Of a stretch of DNA of 64,000 nucleotides, positions 53,373-61,834 are shown one piece after another (the first letter of the stretch is position 1; the number at the start of each line of letters is the position of its first letter). The stretch is from NCBI GenBank assembly GCA_017307755.1, contig JAFKGQ010000005.1, forward strand, positions 558,001 to 622,000, read 5' to 3'. Under the pieces are notes generated by a model. The model was not told the origin of the DNA and searched no databases. It saw only the letters and a program-made list of their open reading frames with translations. The stretch comes from Chitinophagaceae bacterium (GTDB taxonomy: Bacteria; Bacteroidota; Bacteroidia; Chitinophagales; Chitinophagaceae). A program made the translations under genes and the position numbers.

Positions 53373-55232
53373 ATGAAAAAGTATTCAATATTTATATCAG
53401 CGCTGATCCTGTCCATGATACTGTCCGTGTCCTGCCGGAAAGGGCTGCTGGATCAGGTACCAACGGTCAATCCATCTTCGGCCACTTTCTGGAAGACGGA
53501 GACGGATGCGACTAATGCCCTCTATGGTCTGTATGCCGCCGTGCGACCCTGTTTTGACCGGGATTATTATTTCGACGGGCAGGCCGAATATTTCAGATGC
53601 CGTGGTATCAGCGCTACGCTCAATAATTTCAGGCTGGGCGATGCTTATCAGAGCAACAACACCAGCAATATGTTTGCGCCCACCGGATATGGCAGCTATT
53701 TCGATAAGATGTACCAATATCTTTTCGGTGCTGTGGACCGTGCCAATTATGTCATTGATAATGTAACGAAGATGCAGGCTTCCAACAGTCAGATGGCATC
53801 CTCCAGGATCCTCCAGACCATACAGGGTGAATCCAGGTTGTTGAGGGCGCTGGCCTATTTTAAACTCATCTGTATGTGGGGTGATGTTCCTTATTATACT
53901 CTTTCTCCCAACACCAATGCGGACGTAGCCATGCTGCCACGCACGTCGATAGGGAAAGTAAAGGACTCGATACTGGCGGATCTCACCTATGCTTTTAACA
54001 ACCTTCCTGCAAAAGTTACCGACTTTGGACGGTCTTCAAAGGTCGCGGCTCTTGCTCTTCGCGGAAAGGTGCAGCTATACTGGGGGTCGTGGAATAAATA
54101 CGGCTGGCCCGAGCTGGATGGTTTTACGCCCAGCGCTTCAGAGGCGACAGCCGCCTTTACTGCCGCAGCCGCCGACTTGAAGTCCGTCGCCAATGACTAT
54201 GGGCTGACCCTTTATATGAATGGCGATCCCGGCCAGATAGATTCGTTGGGTAAGGCGGACATATTGCCCAACTATTACACGTTGTTTACTCCAAAAGCCA
54301 ACAATAACCCTGAAATGCTGCTGGTATTTACCCATGGCGGTACTGGTACCAATCAGGGTGAGGAGCTGATGCGTGACTTCGCAGGCCGCTCGCACGAAGG
54401 TTCACAATGCTGGGTTACGCCCCGCTATGAACTTGCGGACAGGTACCAGTCAGTCACCACGGGCGATTTTGCCACCCCTCTGATCCCGATGAACCCTACT
54501 GTCCCCGCATCCGGCAATGTCGCACGTACCACGCCAGGTTCGGCCGTAAATCCTAATAGCTACCGGGACCGGGACTATCGTATGAAGGCCACCATCCAAT
54601 GGGACTACGAGGTCAGCATCGGCAGCGCTTCGCTGGTGTCCACGGGGTATGTCCCCTTTATCTATAAGACCTGGGCCGGAAATGTCACCATCAACGGTGT
54701 CAGTTATATCACCTATAATACGGATGGATGCAACTCAGGATTTGTCTTCCGAAAATTTGTACGCAACTATGCAGGTCAGGGGCGCAGTGATGGGGATTTT
54801 GCTTGGCCTGTGATACGTCTGGCCGATGTCTATCTGATGTATGCGGAGGCCAGCAACGAGGTTTCCGGACCGCAGGCGGATGCCGTTGATCTGGTGAACA
54901 AGGTTCGTCATCGTGGTAATTTACCACCGCTGGCAGCAACAAAAACGGATACTTATCAGAACTTTTTTAATGCCATCGAGCAGGAGCGGATCGTGGAACT
55001 GATAGGGGAGGGACAGCGGTCCTTTGATCTTCGCCGCTGGAGAGCGATCGAAAGAGTATGGGGCCCTCCCGGCAGCGCTGGTCTATGGCGCATCGATACC
55101 TGGGGTGCTCAGCAGACGCGCTATTTCCAAAACACTTCGGACCTGGAGTATCATCAGGATTATATTTTTAAGATACCCCAGTCTGAGCGGGACAAGAACC
55201 CTAACCTGACGCAGAATATTCCCTGGAGATAA
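53373..55232 (+). CDS. SusD/RagB-family lipoprotein (pair 4)
   Basis: Start at 53373 chosen because it gives a clean lipoprotein signal ending 'MILSVSCRKGLLDQ' (Cys about 19); an in-frame ATG at 53349 lies inside the SusC gene. About 619 residues, longer than the usual 450-550. Family signatures include 'ATNALYGLYAAVRPCFDRDYYF', 'IQGESRLLRALAYFKLICMWGDVPYY', 'VIRLADVYLMYAEASNEVSG' and 'VELIGEGQRSFDLRRWRAIERVWG'. It should bind the acidic glycan at the surface. Confidence 0.95.
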   Translation: MKKYSIFISALILSMILSVSCRKGLLDQVPTVNPSSATFWKTETDATNALYGLYAAVRPCFDRDYYFDGQAEYFRCRGISATLNNFRLGDAYQSNNTSNMFAPTGYGSYFDKMYQYLFGAVDRANYVIDNVTKMQASNSQMASSRILQTIQGESRLLRALAYFKLICMWGDVPYYTLSPNTNADVAMLPRTSIGKVKDSILADLTYAFNNLPAKVTDFGRSSKVAALALRGKVQLYWGSWNKYGWPELDGFTPSASEATAAFTAAAADLKSVANDYGLTLYMNGDPGQIDSLGKADILPNYYTLFTPKANNNPEMLLVFTHGGTGTNQGEELMRDFAGRSHEGSQCWVTPRYELADRYQSVTTGDFATPLIPMNPTVPASGNVARTTPGSAVNPNSYRDRDYRMKATIQWDYEVSIGSASLVSTGYVPFIYKTWAGNVTINGVSYITYNTDGCNSGFVFRKFVRNYAGQGRSDGDFAWPVIRLADVYLMYAEASNEVSGPQADAVDLVNKVRHRGNLPPLAATKTDTYQNFFNAIEQERIVELIGEGQRSFDLRRWRAIERVWGPPGSAGLWRIDTWGAQQTRYFQNTSDLEYHQDYIFKIPQSERDKNPNLTQNIPWR

Positions 55233-55259
55233 ATTGATATACCCAAAAAATAAAATAAA

Positions 55260-55667
55260 ATGAAGAAGAATATAATCATATCATTGATCGTCCTGTCGGC
55301 AGTATGTACCTGGGCTGCCTGTAGCAAAGGTATTCCCGTGGATGAGGACGGTCTGCTGATCACGACACGAAAGGATTGTTATGTGAGCAGCTTTGAATTA
55401 CTGGGGACTGATTATGTCAGCGTTCGCGTAGGCGCCGCCACCATTGACACCTCTGCCCTGACCGTAAAAGTCACCGTACAATTCGGTACCGACCTTAAAA
55501 ACCTCTACCCCCAATTTTCCCTTGCCCAGGATTGCAAGCTTAGTCCTAAGATCACGGGCTTTGTAGATTTTTCCGATACGTTGAACCCTAGGAAATGGAC
55601 AGTCATTTCCGGCGACCGGCAGGTGAAAAAGACCTATAGTGTTGTCGTCAGCGTTCAGCACAGGTAA
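55260..55667 (+). CDS. Small lipoprotein, DUF5018-like domain
   Basis: 135 residues. Lipoprotein signal 'CTWAACSKGIPVDED' (Cys about 21). One Ig-like domain follows, with the typical ending 'FVDFSDTLNPRKWTVISGDRQVKKTYSVVV'. It lies 27 bases after SusD4 and is followed by another lipoprotein gene, the place where SusE/SusF-like glycan-binding lipoproteins usually sit. It is probably a surface glycan-binding or scaffold protein. Function inferred from position only. Confidence 0.8.
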   Translation: MKKNIIISLIVLSAVCTWAACSKGIPVDEDGLLITTRKDCYVSSFELLGTDYVSVRVGAATIDTSALTVKVTVQFGTDLKNLYPQFSLAQDCKLSPKITGFVDFSDTLNPRKWTVISGDRQVKKTYSVVVSVQHR

Positions 55668-55693
55668 AGATTGTTAATTCTAAAAGCAAAAAA

Positions 55694-56710
55694 ATGCAAT
55701 ACAGATCTAAATATACCGGCGTTACTTCCTTATTGATCGGGGCGCTGTCGTTGTTGGCTCTCGCCTGCAAGAAGGATGATTATAAGCTTCCAACGCCTTC
55801 GGATAAGCTGCAGAACCAGGCTATTAAAAGGACCTTAGGACCAAATATCGTGGGCCAGCAGATCGAGTTTGCCTATGCCATGGCTATCCTGCCCGGCAAG
55901 GGGAAACTGGTGTCGTGTACAGCGGAGGCTTCCATCGCCGGAGCTGCCGGTACATATATGGACAATAAGTCTTATTTTACGAATGTAAATAACAGCGGCG
56001 CGGACACAGGCGTTGTCGTCGGATCGCCTTCCGTCACCAGCGGGACTACGACAACGGTGACCTACACGGTAGACACTTCTGCGGCTACCCTTCGTTATTA
56101 CTACGTGATCCCTGAAGAGGCCCGTGGCAAAACGGTTTCCATCAAGTTCACGGCAAAGAGCAGCAATGGCGAGACAATCTCTACTACTATGGGGCCTTAT
56201 AATATTACCAGGATGGACATGAAGCTGAACATGAAGCTCTCGAACAAGAACATGATGTATATATCTATCGGCGATACAGCGGTGTATGATTCTGCGGGAG
56301 CTGCGGCTCATGCCGGCAGCATCGACCTTGTCTATCTGTACCGGAGCTATACCACCAGCGCTTTTAACCATGCCCTTGTAGCGCCCGCGGCAGACACGAC
56401 CTATCTACCGGGTGTCAACCTGCCTCCCGGTGTGAACAGGACAGCTAAATTGTTGAAGGTATTCAATCTACAGGACCATAACCTGGCGCCTACCGAGCAG
56501 TATGGAAATACTTTTATCGACGACGTCGATTTTCAAAGTATCAGCCTGACGGGCGAGCCGAACTTTGCCATCAATCTCAAACAGGGCGCCGGCGTATGGG
56601 TGGAGACGGCAGATGGGAAATACCGGGCATATATCTATTTCAACGCAGTGGCCAATGCGGGCACTGCCACTGTCAGTATGAAACGATATGCGTTGGCTAA
56701 TGGGAAATAA
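55694..56710 (+). CDS. DUF4466-type surface lipoprotein
   Basis: 338 residues. Lipobox 'LLALACKKDDYKLP' (Cys about 25). The next part, 'QNQAIKRTLGPNIVGQQIEFAYAMAILPGKGKLVSCTAEASIAGAAGTYM', matches the DUF4466 family seen in Bacteroidota polysaccharide loci. The rest is beta-rich with no enzyme motif. It is probably a SusE/F-like glycan-binding protein. Its 3' end overlaps the alginate-lyase gene. Confidence 0.82.
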   Translation: MQYRSKYTGVTSLLIGALSLLALACKKDDYKLPTPSDKLQNQAIKRTLGPNIVGQQIEFAYAMAILPGKGKLVSCTAEASIAGAAGTYMDNKSYFTNVNNSGADTGVVVGSPSVTSGTTTTVTYTVDTSAATLRYYYVIPEEARGKTVSIKFTAKSSNGETISTTMGPYNITRMDMKLNMKLSNKNMMYISIGDTAVYDSAGAAAHAGSIDLVYLYRSYTTSAFNHALVAPAADTTYLPGVNLPPGVNRTAKLLKVFNLQDHNLAPTEQYGNTFIDDVDFQSISLTGEPNFAINLKQGAGVWVETADGKYRAYIYFNAVANAGTATVSMKRYALANGK

Positions 56711-58748
56711 ACTGATATGGGCAGGACTGGTTTCCTGTTGGGTGACGGCATCTATGGCGCAACCCTTTGTTCATCCGGGCATCAACCAGACGTCGGCGGA
56801 CCTCGGCTACATGAGAACGATGGTGCTTGACGGGCGGCAGCCATGGAAAGGGGCCTTCGACAGACTAAAGGTTTCGACGGACACTCCATTTTTTATAAAA
56901 GCGCATACGCATGTGTTGCGGGGCCCATATGGGCGGCCGAATATTGGGGGAGAAGATCTTTCCAAATGCGCTCATATGGCGTATAATTATGCGCTGGTCT
57001 GGTATGTCACCCGTGACAGGACGTATGCGTCCAAAGCCATCGACATCCTGAATACATGGTCTTCCACACTGTGGGACCTCGATTATAACGATGCCAAGCT
57101 GTTGGCTGCATGGACGGGTCATCTCCTTTGCAACGCGGCGGAGATCCTGCGGTACACCGATGCGGGATGGCTGCAAAAGGACATCGCGGCATTCACTCAT
57201 CTGCTGATGACGGTGTATTTTCCATTGATGCGTCCTTATTACCCGCAGGCAAACGGCAATTGGGACGGGGCGATCATACATTCCCTGATGGCGATAGCGG
57301 TCTTCACAGACAACAGGCCTCTGTTTAGTAATACTGTCGACCATTTCAGGCATGCACCGGTGAACGGGAGCATTTTTAAGTATATCTATCCCAATGGCGA
57401 ATGCCAGGAAAGCCCCCGTGACCAGGGGCATGTACAACTGGGCATCGGCGAATTCGCAGGGGCTGCGCAAGTTGCCTATACACAGGGGGTCGATCTTTTT
57501 TCCATGGCGGACAACCGTATTGCGTTGGGGTTTGAATATACGGCCCGGTTCTTATTGGGTGAAACACCTTATTGTTATTGTACCATTTCACAACGCGCCA
57601 AAGTGCTGCGGGACGACTATGAATACGTCTATCGTCATTATACGGCCAAGGGATTGGACATGCCTTATACAAAAAGAGCGGCCGACTCCGTGCGGTCCGG
57701 GGCCTCCCGCAGTATATTGACGGCGGTGCGGGCGCCCTCCGATAGACCAATAAAGAATGCCGGCGTCCCAAGAGCAAGCACCGTTGCGTACATCGCCGGT
57801 GCGGGGAATACTTCGGAGCGTCGGGTCATTCCTTCCGACGCGCTGGTCGTTCCACCTGGTGGTCCCATCCAGCAGGCATTGGATGCAGCGGCCGGCAGTG
57901 GAAAATGGGTAGTACTGAAAACAGGCGTCCATACCATTCCCGCTACGTTGAAGATACCTTCCGGCATTACGCTCATGGGAGAAGGAGACTCCACGATCCT
58001 TTTCCTTGATCCTGCTTCGGGGCAGCGGGAAACTATGGTCAATGCGGATACGAGTCTCCATGACGTCACCATCCGCGACCTGGTCATCGAGGGGGGCAAT
58101 AAAACAGAGCCTGCTACGGACCCAAATTCATCCCGTTCTTTCAAAGGCGGATATAACCGCGGCGGGATCCTGTTCCGTGGAGAAAGGGCGGGACAACTGC
58201 GGCATATCAATCTTACCCGTCTTACCATCAGGAACTCCACCTATTCCGGCGTATCCATCAGTGGTGCGAGCAACATCGTCATCACCGGCTGCGACTTTAG
58301 CGAGAACGGCGCCGGCGTGCCCCCCGGGCCAACGTTGACGCACAACCTGCTGCTGGTATATTGTTCGGGGGTAAATGTCTCCGGCAGCAGGCTGGGAACC
58401 TCTCCGTCCGGCTGCGGGATTGCACTAGACCATTGCAGCGATGTATCTGTCAGGAATTGCGAGATCGCCCGTAACGGCTATTTTGGCGTTTTGCTATCGG
58501 AGAGCAGGCGCGTTGTACTGCAAGGCAATCTGGTAGAGGCAAATGACAAGAGCGGTGTGATGGCTGAATTCCTATTTTCGGGGAACGAGCATATAACCAT
58601 CAGCGATAATCGTATCCAATACAACAACGGCTATGGGGTGGAAGTATATGCTGCCGGGAACAGCAGGGTGGAGAACAATACATATGAAGGAAATGGGAAT
58701 CTCACGGCGCAGCAGAAAATAAGTGCCGAAAAATTTATTATACCATGA
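56688..58748 (+). CDS. Alginate-lyase-family domain fused to a right-handed beta-helix
   Basis: 686 residues; signal peptide about 1-25 ('VTASMAQ'). An ATG at 56700 is a possible alternative start. Residues about 30-300 form an (alpha/alpha)-barrel alginate-lyase-type domain: 'IGGEDLSKCAHMAYNYALVWYVTRD', 'NGNWDGAIIHSLMAIAVF' and 'PNGECQESPRDQGHVQLGIGEFAGAA', the last with the RDxxH residues expected at the active site. Residues about 385-670 form a pectate-lyase/NosD-like beta-helix with many 'I-x-x-N/C' coils. The two catalytic-type folds in one chain are unusual. The start overlaps the previous gene by 23 bases and its stop overlaps the heparinase gene by 4. Confidence 0.87.
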   Translation: MRWLMGNKLIWAGLVSCWVTASMAQPFVHPGINQTSADLGYMRTMVLDGRQPWKGAFDRLKVSTDTPFFIKAHTHVLRGPYGRPNIGGEDLSKCAHMAYNYALVWYVTRDRTYASKAIDILNTWSSTLWDLDYNDAKLLAAWTGHLLCNAAEILRYTDAGWLQKDIAAFTHLLMTVYFPLMRPYYPQANGNWDGAIIHSLMAIAVFTDNRPLFSNTVDHFRHAPVNGSIFKYIYPNGECQESPRDQGHVQLGIGEFAGAAQVAYTQGVDLFSMADNRIALGFEYTARFLLGETPYCYCTISQRAKVLRDDYEYVYRHYTAKGLDMPYTKRAADSVRSGASRSILTAVRAPSDRPIKNAGVPRASTVAYIAGAGNTSERRVIPSDALVVPPGGPIQQALDAAAGSGKWVVLKTGVHTIPATLKIPSGITLMGEGDSTILFLDPASGQRETMVNADTSLHDVTIRDLVIEGGNKTEPATDPNSSRSFKGGYNRGGILFRGERAGQLRHINLTRLTIRNSTYSGVSISGASNIVITGCDFSENGAGVPPGPTLTHNLLLVYCSGVNVSGSRLGTSPSGCGIALDHCSDVSVRNCEIARNGYFGVLLSESRRVVLQGNLVEANDKSGVMAEFLFSGNEHITISDNRIQYNNGYGVEVYAAGNSRVENNTYEGNGNLTAQQKISAEKFIIP

Positions 58749-60640
58749 AATTGCAAAAGGTCTTTTTAGTTACGGTATTTTTCTACATGGGGTATGTATT
58801 GCGGGCGCAGACGGATCATATCGGGTCTGCAACTCCTCCTGGTCACCCAAGGATCCTGCTGCTGCAAGGCGAAGAGAGCGCTATTAAAAAAGCTACCGGC
58901 AGCGATAAGATATGGAGCCGGATGCAGCAGGCCATCATCGCGGAGTCGGATAGACTGATAACCCTGCCGCCCGTGGAAAGGATCAAGATAGGCCGGCGCC
59001 TGCTGGATAAATCGAGGGAAGCTCTCCGGCGGCTGTTCTTTCTCTCTTATGCCTACCGCACTACACGGGAAGCCAGGTACCTGCAACGTGCGGAGCGGGA
59101 AATGCTGGCCATTTCGGCATTTAGCGATTGGAACCCCTCGCATTTTCTGGATGTAGCTGAAATGACGATGGCCGTATCGATAGGATACGACTGGTTGTAT
59201 GATGGTCTTTCGACAACTTCCCGTTCGACGATCAGGGAGGCGATCCTGAAGAAGGGGATTGAGCCGTCGCTGGACCCGAAGAACGCCTGGTGGCTTTCAG
59301 TCGAACATAACTGGAACCCGGTGTGTCATGCCGGTATGACCTACGGGGCGTTGGCCATCTATGAGGACGATCCGGTGCTGGCCAAACAGGTCATCAACAG
59401 GGCCATCGAAAACGTGGTATTTGCGATGAAGGATATGGGGCCTGACGGCAACTATCCCGAAGGCTATGGTTACTGGGGGTATGGCACCAGTTTTAATGTA
59501 CTTCTGATCAGTGCGCTGGACAAGGCGTTTGGAAAAGATTTCGGGCTTAGCGATGTGCCGGGGTTCTTAAAGACCGCGGGTTTTCTGGAGAATATGACGG
59601 GACCCACCGGAAGGCCATTCAACTTTTCGGATATTGGCGAAGCCGGTGGCATCCAGCCGGCCATGTTCTGGTTTGCCCAAAAGGATGCAGACCCTTCATT
59701 GTTGTGGGTGGAACGCAGCCGTCTGCTGAATGAGGATCCTCGGCAGCATGTCCAGGATCGTCTTCTTCCTGCCATGATGATCTGGGGAAAAGGTATCGCT
59801 ATCGAGCGCGTACAGCCTCCCAAGGCCACTATGTGGGTGGGCAGGGGCAAAAACCCGGTGGCGTTGATGCGTACTTCGTGGACGGATACCTCGGCCATAT
59901 ATGTAGGTATGAAGGGTGGGGCGGGGAATGTCAATCATGCTCATATGGATGTCGGCTCTTTTGTAATGGATGCCGCCGGGGTGAGATGGGCGATGGACCT
60001 TGGCGCACAGAATTACGAGTCGCTGGAATCAAAAGGTATGGACATATTCGGGAGGGGGCAGAACGCCCAACGCTGGACCATATTCAGATATGTCAACCAG
60101 GCTCATAATACGCTTACCATCAATGATCAACACCAACTTGTGGCGGGGTATGCCCCTATCACGGGGCATTCTTCATCCCGGGATTTTATGAGTGCTGTCA
60201 CCGACCTTTCGGAAGTATATAAAGGGTCTTTGGCCTCCGTACAACGGGGGATTGCTATCGTTCAGGGGAAATGGGTAGTGGTCCGGGATGAGATCACGGC
60301 GGCTGATACGCCGGCGGTTGTCCGCTGGACCTTATTGACCCCAGCCGAGGTAAGGATAACAGGGCCGCATACGGCAGAACTGACAAAAGACGGTAAAAAA
60401 CTTATCTTGCGTGTGGATGCCCCGGGCGACATCATCATGAAGACATGGCCCACCGACCCTCCCCCCAACAGTTATGACGCGCCGAATCCCGGCACCATCA
60501 GGACGGGGTTTGAACTAACCATACCCGCCAGATCGAGCACTGTTGTCACGGTGTCGTTGATCCCGGAGGGAGCGGCAGCCGTCGCCGCTGCGGCGAAAAA
60601 AATTGCACCGCTGGCAACCTGGAAGCAGGACAAGCAGTAA
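58745..60640 (+). CDS. Heparinase II/III-family polysaccharide lyase
   Basis: 631 residues; signal peptide about 1-21 ('GYVLRAQ'). The N-terminal alpha-barrel (about 30-360) has 'SVEHNWNPVCHAGMTYGALAIY' and 'YPEGYGYWGYGTSFNVLL', with the Asn, His and Tyr positions used in these lyases. The C-terminal beta-sandwich (about 370-610) has 'GGAGNVNHAHMDVGSFVMDA', the conserved heparinase II/III His motif. Families with this fold cleave heparin/heparan sulfate, alginate oligomers or other uronates by beta-elimination. Its exact substrate cannot be told. Translation is coupled to the upstream lyase (ATGA overlap). Confidence 0.9.
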   Translation: MKLQKVFLVTVFFYMGYVLRAQTDHIGSATPPGHPRILLLQGEESAIKKATGSDKIWSRMQQAIIAESDRLITLPPVERIKIGRRLLDKSREALRRLFFLSYAYRTTREARYLQRAEREMLAISAFSDWNPSHFLDVAEMTMAVSIGYDWLYDGLSTTSRSTIREAILKKGIEPSLDPKNAWWLSVEHNWNPVCHAGMTYGALAIYEDDPVLAKQVINRAIENVVFAMKDMGPDGNYPEGYGYWGYGTSFNVLLISALDKAFGKDFGLSDVPGFLKTAGFLENMTGPTGRPFNFSDIGEAGGIQPAMFWFAQKDADPSLLWVERSRLLNEDPRQHVQDRLLPAMMIWGKGIAIERVQPPKATMWVGRGKNPVALMRTSWTDTSAIYVGMKGGAGNVNHAHMDVGSFVMDAAGVRWAMDLGAQNYESLESKGMDIFGRGQNAQRWTIFRYVNQAHNTLTINDQHQLVAGYAPITGHSSSRDFMSAVTDLSEVYKGSLASVQRGIAIVQGKWVVVRDEITAADTPAVVRWTLLTPAEVRITGPHTAELTKDGKKLILRVDAPGDIIMKTWPTDPPPNSYDAPNPGTIRTGFELTIPARSSTVVTVSLIPEGAAAVAAAAKKIAPLATWKQDKQ

Positions 60641-60654
60641 TTTACCAGGACCGT

Positions 60655-61695
60655 ATGAAAAAGAAACAATCTATTCAGCACTCTATTCATGACCTGGCCA
60701 GGAGACTGCATCTGTCCCCGGCAACGATCTCCCGTGTCCTGAACAATCATCCGCATGTACATAAGGAAACAAGAAACAAGGTCATGGCGATGGTGGAGAA
60801 GGTGGGATACAGGCGTAATGCCATGGCTTCGGGTCTTAGAAGCAATAAAACGAATACGGTGGGTCTGATCGTGCCGCGCATATCCATGTTCTTCCACGCG
60901 GAAGTCATTACCACCATCCAGAATGAATTACATGCATATGGCTATCAGCTTATTATTTGCCAGTCAAACGACTCGGTGGAGGTGGAAAAAGAACTTACCC
61001 GTACATTGCATGCTTCCCGTGTAGCTGCAGTGATCGTATCCTGTACTTTGTTTACGACGGATTTTAGTCATTTCGATGTGCTGACGGAGAATAACATCCC
61101 GGTGATCTTCTACGATCGCGTCCCTGCAAAGCCCTATCCGGCCTGTATTATAAAGGGCGATGACTTCCGGGGCGGTTACCTGGCCACGTCATATTTGCTG
61201 GAACAGAGCTGCCGGCGTATCGCCCACATATCAGGGCCGTTGACCTGTAGTGTCTATGTCGACCGGTTTGCCGGCTACCGTCAGGCCATGCAGGAGTATG
61301 GGCTGTCTGTGGCTGATAAAAGAGTGTTCTTTCATGAGCTGACGGCTGAGAATGCAAGAAAGACGATGAAGGAGTTGTTTTCAAGAAAACCTTATCCGGA
61401 TGCTGTTTTTGCCGCCAATGACGTCAGCGCGCTGGAGGCCCTGCATTTTGCAAAAGAGATGGGTTTGCGGGTACCCGGGGAGTTAAAGATCGTCGGTTAT
61501 TCGAATGATCCCCGCTCTGCCATTGTAACACCCTCCATGACAACGATAGAACAATTTCCCACAAATACCGGGAAGGTCATTGTTACGGAACTGGTCAAAA
61601 TATTAAAGGGGGATCATAGCAAGGGTTCTGCGGCGGTGGCAGACTATCCTACCATCGTCACGGCCGTGGAACTAATAAAACGAAAGTCCGTTTGA
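60655..61695 (+). CDS. LacI-family transcriptional regulator
   Basis: 346 residues. The N-terminal helix-turn-helix reads 'SIHDLARRLHLSPATISRVLNNHPHV' (about 9-34) with the hinge 'GYRRNAMASGLRSNKTNTVGLIVP'. The periplasmic-binding-protein-like effector domain follows to the end ('DAVFAANDVSALEALHFAKEMGLRVP'). It is the last gene of the uronate-glycan locus, 14 bases after the lyase gene. Two LacI-type operators before SusC4 are likely targets; the inducer is probably a breakdown product of the glycan. A LacI regulator in place of a hybrid two-component system is less common for such loci. Confidence 0.93.
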   Translation: MKKKQSIQHSIHDLARRLHLSPATISRVLNNHPHVHKETRNKVMAMVEKVGYRRNAMASGLRSNKTNTVGLIVPRISMFFHAEVITTIQNELHAYGYQLIICQSNDSVEVEKELTRTLHASRVAAVIVSCTLFTTDFSHFDVLTENNIPVIFYDRVPAKPYPACIIKGDDFRGGYLATSYLLEQSCRRIAHISGPLTCSVYVDRFAGYRQAMQEYGLSVADKRVFFHELTAENARKTMKELFSRKPYPDAVFAANDVSALEALHFAKEMGLRVPGELKIVGYSNDPRSAIVTPSMTTIEQFPTNTGKVIVTELVKILKGDHSKGSAAVADYPTIVTAVELIKRKSV

Positions 61696-61698
61696 TCA

Positions 61699-61731
61699 TT
61701 TGCTTTTTTTGATAGATTTTGATTACATTTG
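61699..61731 (+). promoter_or_regulatory. Promoter before the terminal secreted-protein gene
   Basis: TTTG at 61699-61702, a 21-base spacer, and a perfect -7 box TACATTTG at 61724-61731. The expected transcript start is about 61737, giving a leader of about 100 bases before the ATG at 61835. It shows that the last gene is separate from the lyase operon. Confidence 0.55.
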
Positions 61732-61834
61732 TTTTACTAACGCTGTTCCCCCCTATCCAAACCAACGCTCCCCCAAAGATCCCGTTTTAAGCAACTTTCA
61801 ATCATCATTTTCTATCAGCCTAAAAGGACTTGTC

